This document shows, one piece after another, positions 35,963-46,887 of a DNA stretch of 64,000 bases; the first letter of the stretch is position 1; each line of letters begins with the position of its first letter. The stretch spans positions 124,001 to 188,000 of the forward strand of contig JAFREE010000012.1 of the NCBI GenBank assembly GCA_019400425.1, read 5' to 3'. The notes beneath the pieces are model-generated. The model had not been told where the DNA came from and did not search any database. It saw only the letters and a program-made list of their open reading frames with translations. Source of the DNA: Hymenochaete sp. R1 (taxonomy: Eukaryota > Basidiomycota > Agaricomycetes > Hymenochaetales > Hymenochaetaceae). The position numbers and the translations under genes are program-made.

Positions 35963-36077
35963 CGTCGTTGGTGAAAGTGAAGTCAATCGTTCATTCTCGG
36001 GGTGCGGCCAAATGTCTGCCTTTCCATTCGTGGGAACTCGAGATCTACGCACATTTCACGCTCAATCCATCACCACC
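35963..36077. promoter_or_regulatory. Very short divergent promoter, NDUFS3 / SPF27
   Basis: Only 115 bp separate the two opposite start codons, so both 5' UTRs and both core promoters must fit here or overlap the coding regions. No TATA box is visible. Confidence 0.5.
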
Positions 36078-36946
36078 ATGTCCATAGACGCAGAAACTCA
36101 ACAGCAGCAAGAAGAGATATTTGACTCTTTGCCTTATTATGACAATGATTTGGATGTGCACCCTGTTCTCAAAAAGAAAGTCGAGGCCGAACTCGCTCGA
36201 GAAAACAGGAAGAACAACACGCAGACCTTGCATCCGAAGGTGCCTCCTCCCGTAGAGTTGTTCCAAGTAAGCACGTCTACAGTAGTTTACCCATGAGACA
36301 AGAATACCAACACTGATGTGCTTCAGAACAACCCTCTGCTTCAGGCTGAGCTGCACCGCGTCGAATCACATCAACCCATGCCCCCACTAGACTCAATCCG
36401 CTACCAACTCCCCGCCCCAACCAAAACGCCAGCAACGGACGAAGACTGGCAACAGGCACTCAAAAACGCAAAGGCTCAGCTGGAGCATCAACGAATACGG
36501 TGAGAGCTACTTTCATAATCATACTAGGCGATCAAACTGACCTGCTCTCTTCCCCACACTGGACGCTTTAGGCAAAACAACATTGCACTCATGCAGTCGT
36601 ATGGCGCAAATGCTTGGAGAGTGCAGAACTATCTCTTGGAACATACCGTGAACGAGCTCGACAAGGCTCTGGAGCAGCTCAAGGAACGGACGACAGGCGT
36701 GAACAGAGAGCGAAAACAGTTCCAGGTATGAACTCTTTCTTCAGTCGATTACTAGTCCACTTGAACAGGATACTCACTCGCGCTCCTTCAATCACGCAGA
36801 CGAAATTAGGAGCACAATTAACATCTTTAGAAACCCGGTGGACAGAGTTGATTTCCAACGTACTGCAGATCGAGTTGGCTAACACTGCGTTGGAGGCTGA
36901 GGTTCGAGATCTTGCAAGGAGGGAAACTGAGTTATCGGCGATGTAA
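36078..36946 (+). CDS. SPF27: Pre-mRNA splicing factor SPF27 (BCAS2/Cwf7)
   Basis: Four exons, 36078-36266, 36327-36499, 36572-36725 and 36800-36946, join in frame to give 220 residues, the family length. Landmarks are FDSLPYYDNDLD near the start, VEAELAREN, PPPVELFQNNPLLQAEL, a coiled segment DWQQALKNAKAQLEHQRIR, then NIALMQSYGANAWRVQNYLLE and a long C-terminal coiled coil through ALEQLKERTTGVNRERKQFQ. SPF27 is a core subunit of the Prp19 complex that activates the spliceosome. The protein is nearly all helix, as expected. The gene converges with MTC1, with 185 bp between stops. Confidence 0.94.
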
Positions 36947-37131
36947 CATATTCGATTCCATTGTACCGTATATCATAATAACACAAGTATTTCCAAACTC
37001 ATGAAAAAAGCGAACGCCGGTATTGAGAACGGCAGGTATCGCAACGAGGGATGCGATGTGATACGATACAAATACATTAGATGGTGAAGGGTTGAAACGA
37101 GAATATGCTGATGTTCAGCGCCGACCCACCT

Positions 37132-38658
37132 TCACTTCGTCTCCGTCTTCTCGTTCTTCCCGGCCTCCGCCACCAGGGACTGCTCCTCAGCCTCCTCTAC
37201 CCAATGCATCCTCGCCGCGATATATTCCTGCCCAACCGTCTCCAACCCCGTCCTGAGCACATCCACTATGACGTCCTCGATCCAATCCTGCTTCTCCATA
37301 TGCTCAACCCACTTGGCTGGAACGGCCTGCGAGACCGTCAAGTGTAATAATTGGTGTTCGGGGTCCGCGAGATAGAGGACGAATTGGAGATGAGTCCGGG
37401 TGGGGGGTGAGGTTGATGAGGATGATAGGTTCCCTGGTGTAGGAAGAGAGGTGAAGAATGGTTGGAGGCGGAGGTAAATTGAAGAATAGGTCGTCGGGAC
37501 TTGGGACGTCGCTGCCTTCTTCTTCTCAGTCTGTGGGTTTGACTTGATCAGTTCGTCGACGTTCGCCTATGTAACCGAAAAATGAGATAATATTCCTAGA
37601 GAAAAGTACTGGAAATACCTCAGCCAGCCTGAATGCGGTCTCAAGCCCCTCAACAGCATTCAGATTCTTCTCTGCAGCTTTCTCTCGGGGTTTGGATTCG
37701 TGTCCCTTGTTAACAACAAGGTCTCCGCCTTCTACTTGCTCCATAACCTTTATTTTGATTAGTGATTGTCCTGAAAACGGAACTCCATATGCACTTACTC
37801 GGGCCAAAGCTTTGTAGACCAACGATTCCACCCCTTCGTATCCCTCCATATCATGACTCGACCAGACCTGTATGACCTCATGTTCAGAGATCGGGGGAGC
37901 TACAACATTCAGGATCTCTGTGAACGTCGAATATCCGACCGTCCTAAGGTCCGTTCCTACAGGAATGCATATAAGAGCCTATCATAGACGAGAATAACGA
38001 AAAAAGCCCATTCACCTAACTTCTCAAGCTGCTCCTTGTCAAACGGCACTCGACTCAGTACTCCTTCCCTCCACTTCATCGCCTGCTCGTTTGTAGGCAT
38101 GGGCAGATGTTTCCTCCCTTCATCCACAGCAGTCCGCGCCTGCTGGATCGCCGCACTCGCACTCGACCAAACACTTCCCCATCCCCATCCCGACGTCACC
38201 TGCTGTTCCCCTTCGCCCGCCTCCGTCTTCGTGTCCCCCGGCGTCGCACTCGCACTTCCCTCTGCCTTACCCGTTGCCGTTGCTGATCCCGCAGACCCAG
38301 GAGCGGGAACGGAAGGCGGCGCCGGCGAGCCGACGCGTACACGCTCTGTCGCCCTACGCATCGTTCCCTGCGGTGTCGCCAGGCTTGCTCGCGATGACGG
38401 GCGCTCAAGCGGAGCAGTGGGCTCGGAGCTTTTCAGCGTGATTTCGTCGATAAATTTCAGCACGTCCCCCGGGTCGCCTGCGTTGTTCGCGTTCGGGTCG
38501 GTATTGGATTTAACAGTGACGGGAACCCCTCCTCCTTTGGCGGATAGGTTCTTGCTGCTTCCGGAGGACGAGGGCGGGGCTGTTGCGGAAGCGTTGAGGT
38601 TGTCAAGGTCATCGAGGAACTGCAGAGCCTCTTCTGCTTTCGTCTTTGATTTTGCCAT
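37132..38658 (-). CDS. MTC1: Mtc1-like protein (maintenance of telomere capping 1)
   Basis: The start at 38658 opens MAKSKTKAEEALQFLDDLDN, the family's hallmark N-terminus. A Ser/Thr/Pro-rich linker follows, then a conserved SGWGWGSVWSSASAAIQQARTAV amphipathic segment and EQAMKWREGVLSRVPFDKEQLEKLG. Later exons carry TVGYSTFTEILNVVAPPISEHE, VWSSHDMEGYEGVESLVYKAL, LRLQPFF, FVLYLADPEHQLLHLTVSQAVP and EHMEKQDWIEDVIVDVLRTG, ending at 37132 in a charged tail. Yeast Mtc1 is linked genetically to telomere capping, but is found on early secretory membranes, so the real role may be in trafficking. Family assignment is firm; function is not. Internal exon edges were not all fixed. Confidence 0.87.
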
Positions 38659-39043
38659 GGTTAAGTATCTGCGAGATAATCAGGTATTTCAGTTCAGAGA
38701 CAATGAGGAGGGAGGTTGTTGAAGGGATCTGAGATGGGGTTAGAGCTCGTCTAGTTATTTGCACATATTGACTTTCACGCTACCCGATTTGGAAATGTGG
38801 CTATAGAGCCACCTCTTTACGGTACGATTCGATTTGTTTGTATGGCTGCGAGAAAAAAGAATGAATGGAAAAAAAATAGTATTCAATCGGATGAGAGCTA
38901 GAAGCATACAGCTGTGGCCCATAAGCGTTTCAGCCCACTTTTACGCACTTCTATGGCGACGATTCTTTTCCCTGCTTCATTTTCCTTCCTCCGTCCCCTC
39001 ATATATTTATTCTACCCAGACTCCATTTTTTCCCATCCTTCCA
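38659..39043. other. Divergent promoter region, MTC1 / chromodomain gene
   Basis: 385 bp between opposite start codons. The side next to the chromodomain gene is T- and C-rich. No element could be named with confidence. Confidence 0.45.
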
Positions 39044-39797
39044 ATGGGCAAACGAAAGAACTCGCCTTCAGGCTCAGAATCGAGCAGCCAGAGCAAGAAG
39101 AGCAAGTCCAGCGGCTCTTCGGTCGCAGAGCCTCCTCCAGATGATACGGTGTATGAAGTAGGTGAGTAAATCTGCTTCCGAGTGCTAACACAGAACCGAA
39201 CACATTTACGCCCACCGTAGAGGCTATAATCGCCGCGAGGCCCATTCCCAGAACGGATGGGAAACGTTATGTAAGTTGGTGATTGCCTCCTGCGTGCTCG
39301 AGTCTGGAACTGACGCGCATCTTACAGGAATACAAAATTCAAGTGAGATTATGCGCTACGCCAATGCCAAATCACGGCTAACACCCTCTTCCTCCCACCA
39401 ACTCATTTAAGTGGTACGGATATCCAGGAGAGGATACGTGAGCACGGATGAATCATACTTACATATAGTTGAGCTTTGCACTAACCTTCCTGCCCACCCC
39501 CTCAGCTGGGAACCTATGCAAAACCTGAGGACCTGTGACAGGCTTCTCACGAGCTTTTGGGCTGAAATTGGACATGTGAACACGCTAAATACAAGACAGA
39601 TTCTGCCCTCCAAGGAGTGGATTGGTGAGTGTTGCCTGTTCTCTTTGGTTGAGCAATACTACTTACTGCGGGAGGTAGAATCGGAGCTCAAGTACTTCGA
39701 AAAAACATATCACGGGTCGTCAGACGTCGAACACTCCCAACCAATGCTCGTCGTGAAACCCAACGGACAACGCACGCTCTATGAAGCAAATGCATAA
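39044..39797 (+). CDS. Compact chromodomain protein
   Basis: Six exons join in frame: 39044-39161, 39221-39270, 39328-39342, 39412-39437, 39506-39624 and 39679-39797, giving 148 residues. A basic Ser-rich start (MGKRKNSPSGSESSSQSKKS) is followed by the chromodomain: VYEVEAIIAARPIPRTDGK, YEYKIQWYGYPGEDT and WEPMQNLRTCDRLLTSFW. The cage aromatics of a methyl-lysine reader are present (Tyr near the start, the Trp-Tyr pair, and Trp in WEP). After it come only about 60 residues, with no chromoshadow domain, so this is not a full HP1. It may bind H3K9me or another methylated tail. One exon is just 15 nt. A second chromodomain gene lies 13 kb to the left. Confidence 0.88.
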
Positions 39798-40283
39798 TCA
39801 GAGCGTCAAGGTGTTGCAATTTTCGAAATCGATATCATAAAAGATAGATGGATATTGAATAGGAGCTTTCTTTTTTATTCCTCTCGTTATTCTGTCTGTC
39901 GATAATTTGATTTATTTTCTCTCGAATCCTTGGGATGCTGTCCCCTCTCTTCTCTGAGAAAAAATCTGATAACTAAATCTAATTTTTGACGTCCAGATTT
40001 GTAACCCTCAGTGAGGAAATGCTCACAGAATGCATCAAAACATCTGAGAAAACATCCCAATTGACAGGGGAAGGCATCGGGAGCAAGATATTCCGAAGAC
40101 GAGTCACAGGCATCGCTTGCGCTCTGTCAGCAGATTTCCACGTTCGGAGGGGGCAACAAATGATTGGTCGATGATGCAAAGCGTACAAACGGAATATGAG
40201 TGTGTAGCAACAGGAGGAGTGCGTAGAATAAAGAAACGGCGTGGAAGGAAAGGATAAGCAACGAATGAAAATGATACAGGCTT
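39798..40283. other. Intergenic, convergent 3' flanks
   Basis: About 486 bp between convergent stops of the chromodomain gene and eS27. The part near 39840-39970 is AT-rich, typical of transcript ends. No gene is supported. Confidence 0.5.
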
Positions 40284-40753
40284 TCAGTTCTTCCTACGGA
40301 ATGACGAGCCTATAGTAGATGGAATGTTTTGATCAGTTCACAGCAGGCGAGTGGGAACTCACGCATACACGTACCTTCGGTAAGTCGCGCCTTACCACCC
40401 GTTGGTTGGCACAGTACCGTATTACAGTTTGAGCAGAGTACGACGGTCTGTGCGTGCGAGAAGACGGTTGTAATGGCAAAGCAGCCTACATAGCAGAAAG
40501 TCACGCGAGGTAACGTTAGAGACATTTCAAGCGAGGGAACGAAGCATTTGTAAGGTATTTACCAGGGCATTTTACATCCATGAAGAACGATTTGGGGTTC
40601 TGCACAAGCATCTTCAACTTGTGCTTCTTCTTCTCGGATTCGATCGAGGGGTTGAGCAAGTCGATAGCAAGCGTCTATAAAACGAACAAAGAATACCCAT
40701 CAGCCAACAGCTCACAATCGCAGAATCCGAAAACAGCGACAAGAACTGACCAT
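40284..40753 (-). CDS. RPS27: 40S ribosomal protein eS27
   Basis: Four exons, 40751-40753, 40563-40674, 40375-40485 and 40284-40309, join in frame to give 83 residues, the normal length. The first coding exon is the ATG alone. The sequence reads [57 protein letters not shown] and [16 protein letters not shown]. The two CxxC pairs form the zinc ribbon of the family. It is a component of the 40S body. The tail differs slightly from the usual C-terminus (GSSFRRKN), with the Cys that often follows Gly replaced by Ser. All introns are GT-AG. Confidence 0.96.
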
Positions 40754-41143
40754 TTTGAAGTATGGTTCTGACTTTGTTCAGATGTGTTTTTTGGAATGTA
40801 CTTTTGATGTAGACTGGCTCGACGTTGTCGGCAATGGCACCCACAAGTTTAGGTGTCGCGCTGGGCTGAGTGCTGAGTACTACAGAGTAGTAGTAGAGTT
40901 TCAAGGGGTGGGAAAATCTGAGTTCAATTCTTTACAGCAGTTCTCTTGCTTAGTCATGGTCACGCTGCGACTCGGAACAACTTTTCACCGATGGTTCTTT
41001 TCTTTCTGGGAATTAGAAACTAACCCATCAAATAATCAATACTGGACGACCAGATACTTTCACCAAAATGATGCATCTAGACAACAACAAATACTTGTGC
41101 AACCTGCCCAAGAGTCAAAGATGTAAAGAAGAAAAGGGCGCCC
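40754..41143. other. Promoter region of eS27
   Basis: About 390 bp upstream of the eS27 start and downstream of the XPA stop. No motif can be named with confidence. Confidence 0.4.
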
Positions 41144-42477
41144 TTATAATTCCTCGACATCGATTGTAAAGCCGCATTCATGGCAAACCTGCTTCCCTCC
41201 GCCATCCATCCCTCTCTCGACATTCCCATATACATGCCGATGCTCCTCATCCACTCGTCTTTGCCAAACACTTTCCTTCGTACGCCGCCTTAGCTCCTTC
41301 AACCCCTCCTCGAACTTCTTCGACTTCTTTTTCTTTTTCTCTTTCTGCCGTCGTTCAAATTCTGCATCCAACGCCTCCGACGATCCCCATTTCTTCCAAG
41401 CAAACTCTTCGACTTGACATCTGAGGAAAAGCATCATGTTGCTGTACGTGGATTTGTGCGGGTTGGCTTTAAGCAAGTGAGGCATCACTTCTTCGTCTCG
41501 GAGTTCAGCTAAGCGTGAGGAATGAGCTGTCAATTTGACACAAGCTTTATTCCGGGATCTTACCATCTGTCAACAAATAATCCTACAACATAAGATAAGT
41601 GTGTGTAGGACGCCAAGGAAAAGTCGAATTTTGCACCTCTTTGCACTCCGTTTTAGTAAGCTGACTGTACTTCTCCGGCTTCTCAATCTCGCACTTTTTG
41701 CAAACATTTCTTCGAAAGACCTTCCGGAAGACCTGAAGTCATAGAGAAGTCGTAGGAAAGAAGGAAACGCCCATTGGCACTCATGGCTAAATGCGAAGTT
41801 CAGCGGAATCATACCTGAAGAATCTCAACACTTCCGCATTCCTCGCATTTCGGATTCTTCTCTGGGTCCAAAGAAATAGCTGAAAAAACAGTTGTCACTA
41901 CGAAGAATCTGGAGACCGTCGTGCTCTGTGGACAGCCTATTAGAATTGACATGCTCACGAGGTTCTAAATTCTGCATCGCCTTTTGCCTTTCCTTCTCCC
42001 TCTCCTTCGCCCTCAAATCCTCCGTCGGCTCCTTTTCATCTTCCACAAGGAACCCACCCTTCGAGTTCACCATCTTCGACAAGTCATAATCAAAGTACTT
42101 TCCAAGCCTCGAGTCCCGCTGAAGCGGCGCCTTGCCCCTTTTACCATCTCCAGCGGCTGGTCTGGTCGGCGAGGTAGATTCGGCTGGAGTTACGCCAAGG
42201 GGACGTTTACGGTTGCTGTTGAGGGTCGAGGTAGATGAGGATGCGGCTGCATTCACTTGTTCACGTTCACGTTGGCGCGCTTTCGCTGAAGACTCAAAGA
42301 ATTCGTTGTCAGTCTCTGGTGCAAGTGCATGAGTAAGACAAAAAAGCAATGACTAAACGTACCTTTGAGTCGATTTATCTCGACCTGCTTTACTTGCTCG
42401 GGCGTGAGCTGCAGTGCCTCTGATAACGTTGAGTCGAGATGATGTGGAGGAGTTACTGGTCGTCGTATCGTACTCAT
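41144..42477 (-). CDS. RAD14: DNA damage recognition protein XPA/Rad14
   Basis: The start at 42477 gives [20 protein letters not shown]; exon 1 ends at 42363 and joins in frame to [10 protein letters not shown] disordered Ser/Pro linker leads to [19 protein letters not shown], the conserved segment just before the zinc finger. The finger has its two pairs on separate exons: [10 protein letters not shown], then [16 protein letters not shown]. The DNA-binding core follows with [33 protein letters not shown] and [11 protein letters not shown]. The C-terminus carries an added CHECG motif, common in this family. XPA verifies lesions and scaffolds nucleotide excision repair with RPA, TFIIH and ERCC1. 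Splicing in the finger was checked through the conserved residues. It lies in tandem with the deacetylase gene, 300 bp downstream of that gene's stop. Confidence 0.94.
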
Positions 42478-42777
42478 GGTTACGACGGTGATTGAGGACA
42501 AGGATGGTTTCTGACTGAGTAGAGTCTGAGCCTGAAACCGTCGCGTCTCGGGATGGGATGACGCGCTCACGGGATTAGTAATTAACCTCATTTGGAGCGC
42601 GTTTGCCGGCATCATCATACCATCTCAAAGTATCTACACTTTGGCAGGATATGAATAATGCCTCGATGAGAACCAAGAGCCACTTTATTCTTTGTTTCCT
42701 TTTCTTTATCGGGCAATTATCACCAAGACATAAACATTACTACGTAACGAAAAGCAAATGAAAGTAACATAAAGACG

Positions 42778-45415
42778 CTATGGTAGGGGTTTTTGGGCTT
42801 CCAATTCCATATCATTCATTGAAGCAGGACTACCCGACGCTAATTTTCCTGCTCTATTACCCAACGCGGGCTTCACTTCATCTCCAATCATGACATCGCT
42901 TCCACCCGACCCACTGGGCGCCCTCATCACCGCAACCTCCGACGACGACGTTCCCTCATCCACATCCATCGCATCCACATCAATCACTTCCATCGAAGAC
43001 CGTGACAAAGGCGGCGGCGCCACACTCGACGACGTATGTGCCCCATGCGCACTCGGTCCTCCACTTCCCAGATTCGTCGGAACCCCTCCCGTCGATGCGA
43101 CAGCAGCAGCAGCTGATCCAGCTCCCGGTGGCGCAGCACCCATGATCCCCACGCCGAGACCGAACCGCCGCGTTCCTGTCGGTGAACGTAGGACCGAATC
43201 TGGATCTCGGTGCGAGGCTTGGTCCTTTCGTCCGCCTTCGCCTTCATCTTCCGAGTCGGAGAGTTCGTCGTCTCGCTGGATCAAGCTGTCAAGGAGGCGT
43301 TGCGGGCGACGATCGTTTGGATCTATTGTGTCTTCATCATGATCAGGATCGTCTATTAGCTCGTCGATGGGGTGATCAGGTATGTCTGTAAAAGCGACGA
43401 TTTAGCGTGAAGAGTTGTGTAAAGATGAACGAGACACACCCATTAGTTGTACACTAGGTGGTCCTCCAAGTGATCGTAGATTTTCCATTACAATGCTTTT
43501 CACGCGGTTTAGATATGCTGGGGTATTGAGGTCTTCCATGTTAGACGATCGAACGTCCAACTTATAGTCCGGACCAAAGTATTCATAATACTCGTTGACA
43601 GGAATGCCTAAAGGAACCTTGAGTGATCCACAAGACGAATAAAGAAGAAAAAATAACTAACGGCTACCAAGTTCTACACCAGCCGCCAGGCCCGTTTCAT
43701 AGGCCCAACATCGACTGACGTTCCGCATGGTGTAGCCGCCGCCGCCAAGCATCAGCAAGGGTTTATTAAACGACTTCACAAACGTTACGCAGTTGGCATG
43801 CCCTACAGTTAGTTACAATTAGACGAGACTCACGATTTACATCGTTGAGGGCACTCACCTAGCATAGACATGTTGAAGCAACCAAGCTTATCTCCAGATA
43901 GTGAGTCGGTGCCACATTGCAGGACAACAGCTCCCGGGTTGTACGAATGCATGACTTCGCTGATAACCTACACTACTTCAGTAAACCGATCCCAAGCTTA
44001 AGGTAGAATACTCACAGGTTCAAATACAGATTTATAGTTTTCGTTCGTGATACCGTCCCGGAGTGGGAAGTTGATCGAGTGTCCTCTACCCCTTCCTACG
44101 CCAATATCCTATTTTTAATTCGAGAATCAGCATAAATGGAACCGAAGAACCAGAGTAGGCGCTTACCCGGACTTCACCAGTGCCAGGGAAGTACTCGCCG
44201 TACTTGTGGAAGCTGACCGTCATGACGCGGTCAGTAGTGTAAAACGCTTCTTCTACACCATCCCCGTGGTGTACATCAATGTCAATATATAGCACTCGAT
44301 TGTGATATCTATTCCGGAAAAAAATTAGCAAAAGATTATTTAAAAAAAAATTGGGGTCCTCCATGGCGTACCGTAAGAGTTCTAATATCCCCAGTACAAT
44401 GTCTTAAGACGAGGTCAGATAAAACGAAACAACAGTTTACACAGAAATGAGACTGACCATTCACGTAGCAAAACCCACTCGCCTCGCTCTTTTTCGCATG
44501 ATGCAGTCCTCCAGCCCAATTAACAGCAATATCACACTTATCTCGACTCAGTCGTGCAGCACCCTCTGAACCACACCCATTCAGCTACTTCCATACGTGC
44601 ATTCAGAAGGGGGAGGGCGAGAAAAGGGCTCACCCATAGAGCCTCCTGCAGATATCGAGCAATAGTCAAACAACCCGTCAAACACAGGGCAGTCATCCCC
44701 GACGTTGTCTTGAACCCACGCGAAGGGGGGAAAAGCATTAGCAGACCGACCACACGGAGTGAGAGCTACCTAGACTGGTACTCACATTTATGCTGCTCCT
44801 TCACGAAACTGGACATGTTCGACGGCGTGACGCGTTTCAGGAACTTGACGTATTCATCCGAGTGGAACTGGGTCATCTCGCGCTCTGTTGCAGGTTTCGC
44901 GCGCTATGGGTTGAGGTTCGGGTTCGGGTTTTGGTGTGCAATAACGTACCCGTGTGTTAAGAGCGCGCGTGTGTGTGTGCGTGAGTTTCAAGCGTCGAAG
45001 GCATATCCAAATCAATATTTCCACACATATGCCATTGTCTATAACACAAGGAACAGAAACTCACAAAAATCTCCATCTTCTTATACAACCCATAGTTCAT
45101 CACCAACGAGTGACACATCCGTATCCTTGTCGGCTTCATCCTATGCATATCCAAGGCCCAAGGAGAACCAAATCAGATGGCTAAACTAGAATCCTGGAAG
45201 TATAAAAAAACCGTACGGGTGTCCCGGACCATAATGAAACCCGCCCACGTCCGGGTCGAAGAAATAGCACTACAATAGCATGGCGCGAGAGAGGGAAGGA
45301 CATCACGGTCAGCACATTTCCTAGCCTCAGAAGAACGAGACACAAGACCACATACGACGCGTTTCTTCTGTTCACCCTCTATAGGCGCCATCCACTCATG
45401 TGTGTGCACAGACAT
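42778..45415 (-). CDS. RPD3: Class I histone deacetylase (Rpd3-type)
   Basis: Many exons run from 45415 to 42778. After a non-conserved leader ([18 protein letters not shown]) come [43 protein letters not shown], and the catalytic core: [73 protein letters not shown] and [19 protein letters not shown]. The tandem His pair, zinc-binding Asp-His and second Asp are intact, so it should be active. The leader has a second ATG at 45391; either could start. Beyond the fold lies a long disordered tail of about 170 residues rich in Asp, Ser, Ala and Gly (starting [17 protein letters not shown]), longer than in yeast Rpd3. The enzyme removes acetyl groups from histones in Sin3-type complexes. Confidence 0.96.
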
Positions 45416-46063
45416 CCGTGGTCACTCTATCGAATATCTCTTCCGTTCCGTCTGGCACTTGCACCTTTTCTCTTCTTAAGTTTAGTTCTTAGGCGAGCGA
45501 AGAGAAAGGGAATGGGGGTAAGGATGAGAGGTTGGACTTTGAAGGATTCCAAGAGGCGCGAATGAGAATGAGCCTCACCAAGAAGCAATTGAGGCTTCAG
45601 AAGGGTCGGAATCAGAGGCGCCGATCTCTCGGCTAGGCGACAACTTTATCCGAGAGAGAGAGAACTCCGATTTCTGCGGACACTCGAGCATCTCGTTCGG
45701 GTTCCCTTTGTTTCTCGCTGAAATCAATCTTATCTCAGGTCATGAACAACACCAACATAATAACAGGCCTGCAGGCCTGAATTTTGATCAATGAACGCTG
45801 CAATTTCATTTAATGAAAAAATACAGAGTTGGAGGACACGCATACGATAATGTACAGCATATAATAATTGTAAATATCCATGGGGAGAAAAGGTAAAGAC
45901 ACCGGAAAAAAAGAAATATGCATCGACAACGCCGCTCGAGAGAGAGACAGAGAGTTTAACGAAAATTGGTCTGGATGACCGTATATAAATACATGAACGA
46001 AGTCCTGTAAAACAACAGGAAGTGTCAATCCAACAAACACCAAACCTTCACCTTGACCTCCGC
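45416..46063. other. Upstream region of the deacetylase gene
   Basis: About 650 bp. It contains a perfect 16-bp palindrome (CAGGCCTGCAGGCCTG) at 45764-45779 and AG-repeat tracts around 45650 and 45940. No gene is supported. Confidence 0.4.
45764..45779. repeat. Perfect 16-bp palindrome
   Basis: The sequence equals its own reverse complement over 16 bp with no spacer. It lies about 350 bp upstream of the deacetylase start codon. It could be a dyad binding site or chance; no second copy was noticed. Confidence 0.6.
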
Positions 46064-46155
46064 CTCCCCAAACGAGCCTTCCATTTTCTCTTTGTAGACC
46101 AACATGGACGGGACGCACGTAGACAAAACTCGTCGTTGGATTGAAAGCGGATGTT
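46064..46155 (-). pseudogene. Decayed extra copy of the DinB-like gene's last exon
   Basis: This segment resembles the final exon of the neighbouring DinB-like gene (46888-46977). Both begin after a CTAG or TTAG acceptor with AAYATCC. One frame reads VPSMLVYKEKMEGSFGEAE, against APSTLVHKGTEGPLGRAKI in the intact gene. The first part (NIRF, then NDEF) lies in a different frame, so a frameshift separates the halves. The preceding exons of the intact gene are not found upstream. It looks like a partial tandem duplication now non-functional; a reused terminal exon in a read-through transcript is an alternative. Confidence 0.55.
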
Positions 46156-46159
46156 CTAG

Positions 46160-46887
46160 GGCTGAAAAAAAAATTAAAATGGAGGCATCGTCAACTTGAA
46201 AAGGATGATGGACCATGCATTTCAGAATCAAACCTGCTCAAGGCCGTCAACTTGAACACCCACCTCAGCGAGCTTCTCCGCTTCCGTCTCGTCCTCTTCC
46301 TTAAATCCGGATTCACGATGTACGACGTCTATCCTTTTTTTCTGCATTCTACGTATGTCTTCGTGTTCGTGCCGCCATCCGGGGGTAGGGGACAAATCAG
46401 TCATGCGCCTCACGCGCCCTATGTGTCTCCGGGATCACCGTAGTCCTCGCTCAATGTTGAAGGATCAAGCCTAAGAGAGCGTCCGGTGCACGCATTCCTC
46501 TCTGTTTGTCGAGAAGTACCAAAAAAAAGACCCGAGTTACCGGTGGAACCAAGAACCAGAAGATCCAAGGAATCAAAAGAACGGACGAAGCAAACGAACT
46601 TTGAGGAATCAAAGAGGTTGGACTCGGAGAAGCAAGCAGGCAAGCAGAGGGGAGGCGGGAGATCGATCCGTCGAAGCACCGAAACCCAAAACCAACGAAT
46701 CGAATCGCACGTCAATGCCAGCATCGCAAAATAAATATACGTCGACGAAACTACCCCAAAGAACACAGATAAAGACAACAAACCGAAGGCTACAGACCTC
46801 GACCTCGACCTCATGAAAGTGGCCCCATAAAATGCTGAAAAAGAAAGAAAAAGAGACAGAAAAAAAAAGAGAAAAGAGAAAGAAAAA
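46160..46887. other. Region between the decayed exon copy and the DinB-like gene
   Basis: A minus-strand frame from 46413 (MTDLSPTPGWRHEHEDIR, Glu-rich, ending GVQVDGLEQ) looks somewhat protein-like and is followed by a donor and a T-rich acceptor. Joining it to the decayed exon breaks the frame, however. The rest is A- and G-rich simple sequence. No gene is called. Confidence 0.35.

Noticed and set aside
46228..46413. Minus-strand frame MTDLSPTPGW as the first exon of a gene using the decayed exon
   Set aside because: Joining it across the visible donor and acceptor meets a stop at once (CCC TAG).
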